A stretch of 64,000 nucleotides of DNA from Sporobacter sp963675425. Lineage in GTDB: Bacteria > Bacillota > Clostridia > Oscillospirales > Oscillospiraceae. The notes under the pieces are model-generated. The model was given only the letters and a program-made list of their open reading frames with translations. It was not told where the DNA came from and did no database searches. Position 1 is the stretch's first letter, and the number at the start of each line of letters is the position of its first letter. The stretch lies in assembly GCA_963675425.1 (NCBI GenBank), contig OY776214.1, positions 2,356,001 through 2,420,000 of the forward strand. Direction: 5' to 3'. Of this stretch, positions 17,969 through 26,061 are shown piece after piece. The position numbers were made by a program, and so were the translations under genes.

Positions 17969-19663
17969 ATGAAGCTCATGTATCAAATCAAGGAGTCATG
18001 CTCCGGGTGTCATTATTGTGAATTGGCGTGCCCTATGAGGGCTGTCTACTATAACGGCTCGAAATACGAGATCGACCGTGAGCAGTGCGTGGAATGCGGG
18101 CTCTGCGAGACGCTGTGCCCCACGTGTTCTATCTGCGATGAGCACGACAGGTTGAGTCCGGCGTCTCATGAAAGGATTACCCGCAAATGCGATTTGGTCG
18201 TATGTGGCGGCGGGAGCGGTTTGGTCGCGGCTGTCAAAGCGGCCCAGCTTGGAAAGAAAGTTATTCTGCTGGAAAAGGCAAAGCGAATTGGCGGAAACAT
18301 GTGCCTTGCCCACTCCTTTTTCCCGGTCTACAGCAGACTTCATGCCGAGCTTGGCTTAAATGATGTCAGGGAGGAGGCGGTCTCGGAGTTATCGGACCGC
18401 ACAGGCGGCGTAATCGGCAGTGATATGATGCGTACAGCGGTGTATGGCTGCTCGGAGTTTACTGACTGGTTCTTGGAGTTTCCAGGTACGCGCAATCGGT
18501 TTTCACTTGAGCTGTCCGAACACGCGGTGGCTCGTCCTGTTTTCGGACCGGCTGTCCTGCGATTTCCCAAACGGATCGAAAACAAGCTAAGCAAGGATCC
18601 CTCCATAGGTCCGGGCTTTATGGGAAGCTTTGTGAAAAAGATCATGCTGGAGGCAATACCCAGCCAAAAGCTGGACGTTGAGATATTGCCCCGGCATGAA
18701 GCCAGACATCTGATAACCAACGGCGCCGGGAGAGTCACCGGCGTGATCGCCGGGGATCCCGGAGGTGAGACGGAAATCCACTGCAAAGCCGTGATACTGG
18801 CGACCGGCGGTTATGGCGCAAGCGACGAAAAGCTGCAGAGGTATTTTAGATTCTTTGATACACAGTGGCCTATGCAACGATTTACGGTTCCCAGCAATAC
18901 CGGCGACGCAATCGATATGCTTCAGGAGTTGGGCGTAGAGCCTGACACTGAGCGTATGCATGTATCAACGTCCGGGCCGGCGCACCGCCCGTTCAGCTAT
19001 AGCCTGTGCCGCGTATTGGAGCATCCCGCCGCATTGCTTGTTGACCTCAGCGGTAAGCGCTGGATCGATGAAAGTACCTGCTTAACGGACGGGGCGGCAA
19101 GAATAAAGAGCAGCCTGGAAAAGGTCACATGGGGTATTTATACGCAAAAGAACATAGATGATATCATGCAAGGCTATCTGGGTAATCCGTCACTAGCGGA
19201 CGACTACGAATGCCTCGCATATTATCAGGAGGATCTGGATCGGGAGGCGGGCTACAGGAAGCCGCCCGTTTATAAGGCAGATACCATTGAAGAGCTCGCT
19301 GAAAAGCTTGATATTGACCCCGACGTACTGAAAAAGACGGCAGAGGACTATAACCGTTTCTGCAGAAACGGAATCGATGAGGAGTTTAACAAAAACGCCG
19401 AATATCTGGCCCCAAGGGAGCAAGGGCCATACTATGCGATTTACGGGCAGTTGTTTTCGGAATGTGCCGCGGGCGGCTTAACGGTGGACGCGAAATGCCG
19501 CGTTCTGCATAACGACAACACCCCGATCTCCGGGCTTTACGCGGGCGGCGACGCTACGTCGGCGATGCAACGCCGCGGTGAGCCGGCAGTAGTTTCCGAA
19601 CTGACATGGGCGCTGGCTTCAGCTTACCACTGTGCGGTTCAATCTGTAAAAGAAATGGAGTGA
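17969..19663 (+). CDS. Ferredoxin-like 2x[4Fe-4S] / FAD_binding_2 oxidoreductase
   Basis: A 564-residue fusion. An N-terminal dicluster ferredoxin domain (residues 1-60) has the patterns CSGCHYCELACP and CVECGLCETLCP, plus an extra CSIC. A FAD_binding_2 domain fills about residues 75-550, with a canonical GGGSG dinucleotide loop after residue 78. The first step of electron entry is therefore probably through the clusters, passing to FAD for reduction or oxidation of an organic substrate. The usual fumarate-reductase HHT motif is replaced by SECAAGG. ATG 17969 follows AAAGGAAT; the frame is open from a TTG at 17951. It shares the operon with ApbE and the GltD-like protein, which could be its NAD(P)H-linked electron donor. 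Confidence 0.85.
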   Translation: MKLMYQIKESCSGCHYCELACPMRAVYYNGSKYEIDREQCVECGLCETLCPTCSICDEHDRLSPASHERITRKCDLVVCGGGSGLVAAVKAAQLGKKVILLEKAKRIGGNMCLAHSFFPVYSRLHAELGLNDVREEAVSELSDRTGGVIGSDMMRTAVYGCSEFTDWFLEFPGTRNRFSLELSEHAVARPVFGPAVLRFPKRIENKLSKDPSIGPGFMGSFVKKIMLEAIPSQKLDVEILPRHEARHLITNGAGRVTGVIAGDPGGETEIHCKAVILATGGYGASDEKLQRYFRFFDTQWPMQRFTVPSNTGDAIDMLQELGVEPDTERMHVSTSGPAHRPFSYSLCRVLEHPAALLVDLSGKRWIDESTCLTDGAARIKSSLEKVTWGIYTQKNIDDIMQGYLGNPSLADDYECLAYYQEDLDREAGYRKPPVYKADTIEELAEKLDIDPDVLKKTAEDYNRFCRNGIDEEFNKNAEYLAPREQGPYYAIYGQLFSECAAGGLTVDAKCRVLHNDNTPISGLYAGGDATSAMQRRGEPAVVSELTWALASAYHCAVQSVKEME

Positions 19664-19668
19664 TCGAT

Positions 19669-21024
19669 ATGAGCACCCGTAGGCCCGATATGTCGCCCCA
19701 CAAAACCCCGATGGCTGAGCAGCCTGTGGAGACGAGAATCAGTAATTTAAGCGAGGTGGGATTGGGTTATACCGATGAGCAGGCCATGGCCGAAGCCGAA
19801 CGCTGTATGAACTGTCCCGAACGCTATTGTGCGGAAAACTGTCCGGCTCATACCGCCATACCGGTATTTATTGAAAAAATACGAGCGGGAGATTTTGAAA
19901 AGGCATATGAAATCATTGCCTCCACAAACCCGTGCGCCGCGATTTCCAGCCGGTTGTGCCCGTATGAGCGCCAATGTGAAAGCGCGTGTACACGCGGGAT
20001 AAAACATGAGCCTGTAGCTATTGGACGTCTTGAGCGGTTTGTCTGCGACAAGCATCGCATGAAAGGTGCCGAAATACTATATTCTGGGCCCCAAAAAAGA
20101 GGCAGCGCGGCTGTGGTGGGTTCAGGCCCCGCTGGATTATGCTGCGCGCGCGCCTTGGTAAAAGCAGGTGTATCAGTCACCGTTTTTGAAAAATCGGATC
20201 GCGTAGGTGGCGCTCTGTCATGGGGTATCCCGGCATTTGTGGTTCCAAAGATTCTGCTTGGGGATCTGGTCGGTGAGCTCGTTACGTATGGTGTGACGTT
20301 CAAAACCGGGATGGAGCTAGGCAGGGACATAACGCTTTGTGATTTACACAGCAAGTATGACGCGGTCTTTCTCGCCTGCGGGGCCGGTAAGCCGACCGAC
20401 TTCCCCGCCATGGACGGCCAGCCAGGAGTAATGCAAGCCGCGGATTATCTGGTGGCGCCTGTGAAACCCTCCGCTGCGCGGGTTGCTGTATTCGGGGACG
20501 GTGGCACGGCAATCGATACAGCGCGGACTGCTTTAAGAGCGGGTGCGGATGAGGTTTCTTTGGTAATTTGGCGCACCGAAAAAGAAATACCCACCACTCA
20601 GGTTGAATTGGAATTAGCCCGAACAGAGGGCATAAAGGTAATTACTCTTTTAAGCCCCGCCAAATTTATTGCTGAATCAGGAAAACTGACAGGGGTTGAG
20701 TGTCATATAATGACATTTATCGAACCCGATTATCCGGGCGGGTTTGGAAATGTCGCTCCTTCCGGACGGCGGACGGTTATAGACGCCGACCTTGCGATAA
20801 TTGCTTTCGGGTTTGTAAACAAGCCTATTGAAGGAGTGAAGACGGATTCGCGAAACCGTATAATTGTGGATGAGAAATACATGACTTCGACAAGCCGTAT
20901 TTTCGCAGGGGGCGAGGCTGTGACCGGCCCTTCAACATTTATGAAATCGGCAGCCGCAGGCATGGCCGCCGCCGAAGCGATGCTACAGGTCTGCTTCGCT
21001 GACCAAATGAGGGATACAGAATAG
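19669..21024 (+). CDS. GltD-like NAD(P)H-dependent oxidoreductase
   Basis: A 451-residue protein resembling the small subunit of glutamate synthase and the related electron-transfer subunits (NfnB, PreT). The N-terminal Fer4_20 domain has cysteine patterns CMNCPERYCAENCP and CPYERQCESAC for two [4Fe-4S] clusters. The FAD Rossmann fold (VVGSGPAGLCCARA) is followed by an NAD(P)H Rossmann fold (VFGDGGTAIDTA). No glutamate synthase large subunit is nearby, so it more likely moves electrons between NAD(P)H and the flavoproteins of this cluster. ATG 19669 has GGAG 8 nt upstream. A 14-G homopolymer begins directly after its stop codon. Confidence 0.88.
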   Translation: MSTRRPDMSPHKTPMAEQPVETRISNLSEVGLGYTDEQAMAEAERCMNCPERYCAENCPAHTAIPVFIEKIRAGDFEKAYEIIASTNPCAAISSRLCPYERQCESACTRGIKHEPVAIGRLERFVCDKHRMKGAEILYSGPQKRGSAAVVGSGPAGLCCARALVKAGVSVTVFEKSDRVGGALSWGIPAFVVPKILLGDLVGELVTYGVTFKTGMELGRDITLCDLHSKYDAVFLACGAGKPTDFPAMDGQPGVMQAADYLVAPVKPSAARVAVFGDGGTAIDTARTALRAGADEVSLVIWRTEKEIPTTQVELELARTEGIKVITLLSPAKFIAESGKLTGVECHIMTFIEPDYPGGFGNVAPSGRRTVIDADLAIIAFGFVNKPIEGVKTDSRNRIIVDEKYMTSTSRIFAGGEAVTGPSTFMKSAAAGMAAAEAMLQVCFADQMRDTE

Positions 21025-21025
21025 C

Positions 21026-21039
21026 GGGGGGGGGGGGGG
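21026..21039 (+). repeat. Homopolymeric tract of 14 G
   Basis: Fourteen consecutive G residues lie 2 nt after the stop codon of the GltD-like gene and 210 nt before the UroD-like gene. Such tracts are prone to slippage. As it is outside the coding frames it could only change spacing or transcript structure, or it could be a sequencing artefact. Confidence 0.9.
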
Positions 21040-21249
21040 CCTCTTCAGCTGTGACAAGCGGATCCTGCAAATGCAGATTTCTAAAACTCGGGTATTGGTA
21101 TCATAACATCCTAGATATCCGCAGTATAGTAACCGTGTGGATCGCCCGATTTTCCATTTTTCTCGATGCGCAGTCCACACCATTCCTTGAAACGGGAAGA
21201 GGGCTTCAAAATGAAAGCGGACTAATTTATATTATAGGGATGTGACAAC

Positions 21250-22260
21250 ATGGCAAATTCACCAAAAGAAAACCTGATTATGGCGCTTCGGCACCAAACA
21301 CCGGAATATATTCCCAACTTTCGGCTTGAGGCGATGTCTTATATTCCCTCGTGCATACATGAGCGCGCACCCGGCGATGGATCGCCGCAGCAGCGCCAGG
21401 GGGGAACCGGGAAAGACTGGTTCGGGGTCGAATGGCTTTTTGAACCTACAGTCGGCGGTTCAATGGTCAACCCTCGTATCCCGCCGATGCTTTATGATGT
21501 GAACGAATGGAAAGAGGTTGTTAAGTTCCCTAATTTGGACGCTATCGACTGGCAAGCAGCCCGGGAGCGGGATGAAGAACTGATCGACCGGGATAAGCTG
21601 CTTGTTATCACCATTTTAAACGGTCCCTTCGAGCGTATGCACTCGCTTATGGGTATGATAGATGCCAACTGCGCATTGGTCACCGACCCGGAGGTTTCCG
21701 CAGAATTATTAATGGCCATCGCTGAATATAAGATGAAGCTCATCGATAAAATCGTCGAGTATTATCCCGTGGATATGATTGAGGTTCATGACGATTGGGG
21801 TCACCAGAAAAGCACCTTTATGTCGCCTGATACATGGGATGCACTCATAGCCCCGGCCATGAAAAAAATTGTGGCTCACGTCAAGAGCAAGGGGAAGCTG
21901 TTTATGCTCCACTCCTGCGGAAAAATTGAGTCCCTGATTCCACGGATAATCGAAATCGGTATCGACCATTGGTCGTCCTGCCAGACCTGTAACGATATTG
22001 ACGGGATTATCGCCAGGTATGGAGACAAAATAACGCTCCTTGGCGGGATGGATACACCCGAGCTTTCAAACTCCTCGAAGTCAAGGTCGGAGCTAAAAGA
22101 ACTGGCCGCAAAACGCATTGACAAGATATGTAGAGGCTGCGGGCTTCTTGTATACGGTTCAATGAATAATCCGACGCTGATCGATGTCATTACTGAAGTA
22201 ATTGAGGAAAGGAAACATTTCTTCAGTAAGCCTGAAAATCGGGAGCTGCCAAGGCTGTAA
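21250..22260 (+). CDS. Uroporphyrinogen decarboxylase-superfamily protein
   Basis: A 336-residue TIM-barrel protein of the UroD superfamily, which includes heme-pathway UroD and zinc-dependent methyltransferases such as MtaA/MtbA. It has the LHSCGKI segment (His-x-Cys near residue 218), which matches the zinc-ligand pattern of the methyltransferase branch, and a downstream GGMDT. No other heme-biosynthesis gene is nearby. The gene follows the reductase cluster by 225 nt with a weak ribosome binding site. A role in processing a methylated or carboxylated substrate of that cluster is inference from neighbours only. A terminator follows at 22271. Confidence 0.8.
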   Translation: MANSPKENLIMALRHQTPEYIPNFRLEAMSYIPSCIHERAPGDGSPQQRQGGTGKDWFGVEWLFEPTVGGSMVNPRIPPMLYDVNEWKEVVKFPNLDAIDWQAARERDEELIDRDKLLVITILNGPFERMHSLMGMIDANCALVTDPEVSAELLMAIAEYKMKLIDKIVEYYPVDMIEVHDDWGHQKSTFMSPDTWDALIAPAMKKIVAHVKSKGKLFMLHSCGKIESLIPRIIEIGIDHWSSCQTCNDIDGIIARYGDKITLLGGMDTPELSNSSKSRSELKELAAKRIDKICRGCGLLVYGSMNNPTLIDVITEVIEERKHFFSKPENRELPRL

Positions 22261-22270
22261 TACATACCCG

Positions 22271-22317
22271 GGCGGGAGAAGAGGGAAGTTGTGAGAAACC
22301 CGCTCCCGCCATTTTTA
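22271..22317 (+). terminator. Rho-independent terminator after the reductase cluster
   Basis: GGCGGGAG at 22271-22278 pairs with CTCCCGCC at 22303-22310 around a 24-nt loop and is followed by ATTTTTAAT. It closes the transcription unit ending with the UroD-like gene. The remainder to 22430 shows nothing recognisable. Confidence 0.7.
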
Positions 22318-22430
22318 ATCAGCGAGCCCAACCCGCGCCTTTACACCGAGGTTGTCATCGGTGAGTTTGCAAGATGTACCACAGATAACGATAATCGAAT
22401 AACGTTGTTTGTTAATTGCTGGGAGATATC

Positions 22431-22459
22431 TTGACAACTTTGCCTTTGTACGCTAATAT
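22431..22459 (+). promoter_or_regulatory. Sigma-A promoter of the TetR-type gene
   Basis: TTGACA at 22431-22436 and TAATAT at 22454-22459 are separated by exactly 17 nt. The operator palindrome begins at the last base of the -10 box, so bound repressor would cover the transcription start. Confidence 0.8.
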
Positions 22460-22476
22460 GCAAGTATTCACTTGCA
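22459..22476. promoter_or_regulatory. TetR operator O1
   Basis: TGCAAGT-ATTC-ACTTGCA: two perfect 7-nt half-sites with a 4-nt centre. The same half-sites occur upstream of ilvB at 23118-23135. It overlaps the start region of the tetR promoter, implying autoregulation. Confidence 0.75.
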
Positions 22477-22494
22477 GCAAGGGCGTGAGACTGG

Positions 22495-23076
22495 GTGGAC
22501 GAGACGGCACAGAGAATAATCGATGCCACAATGGAGCTTTTAAAAGAAAAAGGTTATGTCGCAACGACGACAAAGGACATAGCAAAAAAAGCCCACGTTA
22601 ATGAATGTACAATTTTCCGGAAATTCAAGAGTAAAAAAGATATTGTTGTTTTGGGAATAGAACAGAATAAATGGCGGGGAAATGTTTCTTCCGAGATATT
22701 TAACAATGTCACATGGGACTTGCAGGCTGACCTCACAATGTACATGAGAAGCTATCTGGAGAGAATAACTGCAGATTTTGTTAAGCTTTCCATCGGCTTG
22801 CGCGCGCCGCAGATTAATGAGTACACCATTCCGTATATTATGAAAATTCCCGAGGCGTTTCTTAAATCACTCGTTCGATATTTTGAGGCGATGCATGAAA
22901 AAGGTAAAATCGGTAAATTTGATTATGAAAGCCTGGCAATGACGATTTTTTCAGCCACCTTTGGTTTTACTTTTTTAACAGCATCCTTTGGCGACCAATT
23001 AACAAAAGTAACGCAGCAGGAATATATCGAAAAAAGTGTGGCGTTATTTGTAAACGGAATAAGTATAAAAGATTGA
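22495..23076 (+). CDS. TetR/AcrR-family transcriptional regulator
   Basis: A 193-residue regulator with an N-terminal TetR HTH (RIIDATMELLKEKGYVATTT, then KDIAKKAHVNECTIFRKF) and an all-helical ligand domain in residues 60-190. It starts at a GTG, with a weak AGGG upstream; no in-frame ATG precedes the HTH. It has its own promoter overlapped by an operator, and a matching operator stands in front of the downstream ilvB-like gene. It therefore probably represses itself and ilvBN. The ligand is unknown; a branched-chain or acyl compound would fit the target. Confidence 0.9.
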   Translation: MDETAQRIIDATMELLKEKGYVATTTKDIAKKAHVNECTIFRKFKSKKDIVVLGIEQNKWRGNVSSEIFNNVTWDLQADLTMYMRSYLERITADFVKLSIGLRAPQINEYTIPYIMKIPEAFLKSLVRYFEAMHEKGKIGKFDYESLAMTIFSATFGFTFLTASFGDQLTKVTQQEYIEKSVALFVNGISIKD

Positions 23077-23117
23077 TGGTACCATCACAATGGATGGTAC
23101 CAAAAAAATAGGCAGCA

Positions 23118-23135
23118 TGCAAGTGCGCACTTGCA
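23118..23135. promoter_or_regulatory. TetR operator O2 upstream of ilvB
   Basis: TGCAAGT-GCGC-ACTTGCA, a perfect 18-nt palindrome with the same half-sites as the site at 22459-22476. It lies 23 nt upstream of the ilvB start codon at 23158, so it sits in the leader. A separate imperfect repeat built on GGTACCATC/GATGGTACC occupies 23078-23101. Confidence 0.75.
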
Positions 23136-23157
23136 CGTCCGAAATGGAGTTGAATTT

Positions 23158-24879
23158 ATGGAGATAACAGGCGCAGAGCTTTTTGTAAAGGCTTTGAAGG
23201 AAGAGCGGGCTAATATGCTGTTTGGGTATCCCGGTGGTCAGGCCATCGACCTTTTCGACGCGCTGTATGGACAAGATGATATCGAGATCATTTTGCCGCG
23301 CCATGAGCAGGGCTTAATTCACGCCGCAGACGGTTACGCGCGCTCAACAGGAAAGGTTGGCGTTTGCCTCGTTACAAGTGGGCCGGGTGCAACCAATCTG
23401 GTAACGGGTATCGCAACGGCAAATTATGACAGCGTACCATTGGTCTGCTTCACAGGTCAGGTGCCGACGAACCTCATCGGCAACGACGCGTTTCAAGAGG
23501 TTGATATTGTCGGCATCACTAGAAATATTTGCAAATACGCGGTAACTGTCCGTAACCGACAGGATTTGGCGCGAATTATCAAAAAAGCCTTTATTATAGC
23601 CAGGACGGGAAAGCCGGGCGTGGTGGTGGTTGATCTGCCCAAGGATATTCAGCGCGCCTATGGTGATGACACATACCCCGAGCTTGTTGACATTAGAGGG
23701 TATAAACCGAACAGTACCGTCCATGAAGGTCAGCTCAAAAAAGCGATGGAGGCTTTAAATCAGGCAAAGAAGCCGCTGTTTTTGGTTGGCGGCGGCGTCA
23801 ATATCGCCGGGGCCGGCAAAGAAATGCGGCAACTGGCGGAACTCACCGGAATTCCTGTGGTGACAACTATGATGGGAAAAGGCGCCATACCCACAAGTCA
23901 TCCCCTTTATATCGGAAATATCGGAATCCATGCCGGTTATGCCGCCAACTCAGCCATCAGCGCGTGCGACGTATTGTTTTCCATCGGAACGCGCTTCAAC
24001 GATAGAATCACAGGAAAAACCGAGTCCTTCGCAAGAAATACGACGCTGATCCATATTGATATCGATCCGGCATCGATTTCAAGAAACATTGCGGTTGATA
24101 TCCCGATTGTGGCGGACGCCCAAAAAGCGATTGAGCTGCTGCTCAAGAAGGCAAAGCCTCTGGAATGCAAGGACTGGTTGGGTGAGATCGCGGCATGGAA
24201 AGAGGCCTACCCGCTTACGATGAAGCGAGGCGGCCTGACGCCACAGAGTATCATCGAACACATCAATCAAGACTTTAGAAACGCCATTGTCGTAACTGAT
24301 GTGGGGCAGAACCAGCTTTGGACCACGCAGTTTCTGGAGCTGGACGAAAACAGACAGCTGCTGACCTCCGGCGGCCTTGGGACCATGGGCTATGGCCTCC
24401 CTGCCGCGCTGGGCGCCAAATTGGGAAACCCGCAAAAAGATGTTATCGTGATTTCCGGAGACGGCGGGATTCAAATGAATATTCAGGAGCTGGCCACAGC
24501 CGTTGTTCAGGAGCTGCCGGTAATCGTCTGTATATTCAATAACGGGTATCTTGGAAACGTGCGTCAATGGCAGGAAATGTTCTATCATAAGCGGTATTCC
24601 GGCACCTGCCTGCGGTACCGAAAAGGCTGTGCGGCGCATTGCAGTGCACCTGGGCAAAATTGTCCGCCGTATACGCCCGATTATATAAAGCTGGCGGAAA
24701 GCTACGGGGCCTGCGGTATCCGTGTAACGCAGGCGGAAGAGATAGATGCGGCGTTGCAAACCGCAAAAAAGAACCTTTTCGCCCCGACTGTTATTGAATT
24801 TATAATTGAGCCGGAAGAAAACGTCTTGCCGATTGTCCCGCCGGGCAGTCCGCTCAATGACATGATTATGGAATACTAA
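23158..24879 (+). CDS. ilvB: Acetolactate synthase large subunit (IlvB type)
   Basis: TPP-dependent enzyme joining two pyruvates to acetolactate (or pyruvate plus 2-oxobutyrate), the first common step of branched-chain amino-acid synthesis. It is 573 aa, with FGYPGGQAID at the N-terminus, the catalytic Glu in RHEQG, the middle FAD/ADP-binding domain, and the TPP motif GDGGIQMN...NN near residue 440. An unusual Cys-rich insertion, CLRYRKGC-AAHC-SAPGQNC, sits around residue 485 between MFYHKRYSGT and PDYIKLAESYGA. ATG 23158 has GGAG upstream; the frame is open from a TTG at 23131 that lies inside the operator. The gene for the small subunit overlaps or abuts its stop. Confidence 0.9.
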   Translation: MEITGAELFVKALKEERANMLFGYPGGQAIDLFDALYGQDDIEIILPRHEQGLIHAADGYARSTGKVGVCLVTSGPGATNLVTGIATANYDSVPLVCFTGQVPTNLIGNDAFQEVDIVGITRNICKYAVTVRNRQDLARIIKKAFIIARTGKPGVVVVDLPKDIQRAYGDDTYPELVDIRGYKPNSTVHEGQLKKAMEALNQAKKPLFLVGGGVNIAGAGKEMRQLAELTGIPVVTTMMGKGAIPTSHPLYIGNIGIHAGYAANSAISACDVLFSIGTRFNDRITGKTESFARNTTLIHIDIDPASISRNIAVDIPIVADAQKAIELLLKKAKPLECKDWLGEIAAWKEAYPLTMKRGGLTPQSIIEHINQDFRNAIVVTDVGQNQLWTTQFLELDENRQLLTSGGLGTMGYGLPAALGAKLGNPQKDVIVISGDGGIQMNIQELATAVVQELPVIVCIFNNGYLGNVRQWQEMFYHKRYSGTCLRYRKGCAAHCSAPGQNCPPYTPDYIKLAESYGACGIRVTQAEEIDAALQTAKKNLFAPTVIEFIIEPEENVLPIVPPGSPLNDMIMEY

Positions 24880-24896
24880 TGGAGGAGGCGGTTTTG

Positions 24897-25382
24897 GTGA
24901 AGAAAAGATGGCTCTGTTTGTTTGTAGAAAATGAAATCGGTGTACTTGCCCATATATCAGGTCTGTTTTCAGGTAAATCATACAATTTGGATAGCCTTAC
25001 CGTCGGCACCACGGAGGATGAAACGATCTCAAGAATGACAATCAGCCTATACAGTGATGATCAGGTATTTGAGCAAATTAAGAAGCAACTCAACCGAACG
25101 GTTGACGTCATTAAGGTTATAGATTACACGTATATATCGGTGCATAGTAAAGAAGTTATGTTTTTGAAGATACTAAAGTGCTCGGAAGCAGATAAAACGG
25201 AGCTTTTCCGCTTTGGCGAGGTTTACGGTATTAATATACTGGATTTCAATAAAACAACAGTGATACTGGAATGCATAAAGGCAGAAAACGAAAATAACAA
25301 AATCATAGAATTATTGCGCGGGAGGTTTAATAACCCGGTTGAAATCGTCAGGGGTGGAAGTGTGTCTATTGAGGCTGTATAA
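24897..25382 (+). CDS. ilvN: Acetolactate synthase small (regulatory) subunit
   Basis: ACT-domain regulatory subunit of about 161 aa, giving valine feedback control of IlvB. ENEIGVLAHISGLFSGKSYNLDSLTVG near residue 10 is the classical ACT segment, followed by a second C-terminal regulatory half. The frame opens with an ATG at 24879 overlapping the ilvB stop. However, GGAGGAGG lies inside those first codons and is correctly spaced for GTG 24897 (or TTG 24894), so the later start is preferred. It is translationally coupled to ilvB and shares its TetR control. Confidence 0.85.
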   Translation: MKKRWLCLFVENEIGVLAHISGLFSGKSYNLDSLTVGTTEDETISRMTISLYSDDQVFEQIKKQLNRTVDVIKVIDYTYISVHSKEVMFLKILKCSEADKTELFRFGEVYGINILDFNKTTVILECIKAENENNKIIELLRGRFNNPVEIVRGGSVSIEAV

Positions 25383-25658
25383 AAAAGGTCAAATAAACCT
25401 AAAAGAATATTGACAAGTGCAAGAATAAACGAGCCGCGCATAAGACCATGCTTTTGCACCTCTTCCCCCATTTCCCGGCGTTTAATGACGTTGACGACAT
25501 AAACCCACTGAGTAAGTATATTCAGAGCTTGTTATAGATACACCGAAACAGTTTCGACATTGTGTAATTAGAGAACCTAAGTACTGAAATTGAGAATAAA
25601 GCAGCCGGCTCGTATCGAAGCTTGAAAGGCAGGTACGGGCATCATTTTTGAAAACAGC
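25383..25658 (+). other. Intergenic region without recognised gene
   Basis: A stretch of 276 nt between ilvN and the promoter of the riboswitch transcript. I see no ribosome-binding-site-led frame. AAAAAAGG directly follows the ilvN stop, but there is no clear terminator hairpin. Confidence 0.5.
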
Positions 25659-25686
25659 TTGACTATTTAAGTGGGAGATGTATAAT
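25659..25686 (+). promoter_or_regulatory. Sigma-A promoter of the cobalamin-riboswitch operon
   Basis: TTGACT at 25659-25664 and TATAAT at 25681-25686, spacing 16 nt. The predicted start near 25693 is just upstream of the riboswitch. Confidence 0.75.
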
Positions 25687-25699
25687 GAAGGTAATAAAA

Positions 25700-25858
25700 T
25701 TGAATACTAAACAGCTTTGATGGTAGGAAGACGGGTGAGAATCCCGCACTGTCCCGCAACTGTATTTGCTGAGCAACGGCCATATGCCACTGAGAAAGCC
25801 CTTCGGGCCTTATCTTGGGAAGGCGGTCAACGCGATGACGCATAAGTCAGGATACACA
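25700..25858 (+). ncRNA. Cobalamin (B12) riboswitch
   Basis: The conserved core elements occur in order: GATGGTAGGAAGACGGGTGAGAATCCCG, written in parts as GGTAGGAAG and GGTGAGAATCC; GCACTGTCCCGCAACTGTA; GCCACTGAG; TGGGAAGGCGG; and the closing GTCAGGATAC. This is the B12-box architecture. Downstream are a potential antiterminator (GCTGCAACC near 25864 with GGTTGTCATGCTGCAG near 25907) and a terminator at 25932-25968. The operon should therefore be shut off by adenosylcobalamin-type ligands. The regulated genes are a CbiK-type chelatase and a BtuFCD-like transporter. Confidence 0.93.
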
Positions 25859-25931
25859 GTTAAAGCTGCAACCATCCTTACGATGTATAAGGGGGGTTAT
25901 TTGTTTTGGTTGTCATGCTGCAGTCGGAAAC

Positions 25932-25968
25932 AATGCACCTTTCGTGAGGTCGGAAGGTGCATTTTTTT
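25932..25968 (+). terminator. Riboswitch-controlled terminator
   Basis: AATGCACCTT pairs with AAGGTGCATT around TCGTGAGGTCGG, followed by a run of T residues. It lies between the riboswitch and the chelatase gene and is the likely expression platform. Confidence 0.85.
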
Positions 25969-26061
25969 ACCTATATTTTCGCTGACATGATTTCTTCTAT
26001 AGAGCTTCTCGTCAACGACTACATATATATAGTGAAACAAAGAAGACAAGGAGACAATAAA

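Noticed and set aside
19669..21024. Glutamate synthase small subunit (gltD)
   Set aside because: Domain order matches, but there is no large subunit in the window and the neighbours are flavin reductases, so only GltD-like is claimed.
21250..22260. Heme-pathway uroporphyrinogen decarboxylase (hemE)
   Set aside because: No other heme gene is nearby and the His-x-Cys zinc pattern points to the methyltransferase branch of the superfamily.
23078..23101. Terminator between tetR and ilvB
   Set aside because: The GGTACCATC/GATGGTACC repeat forms a hairpin but is followed by A residues, not T, on the plus strand. On the minus strand no gene would use it. Its role is unclear.
25766..25990. Small protein-coding frame within the B12 riboswitch
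   Set aside because: The frame overlaps the conserved riboswitch elements, has no ribosome binding site and crosses the terminator; it is a chance open frame.
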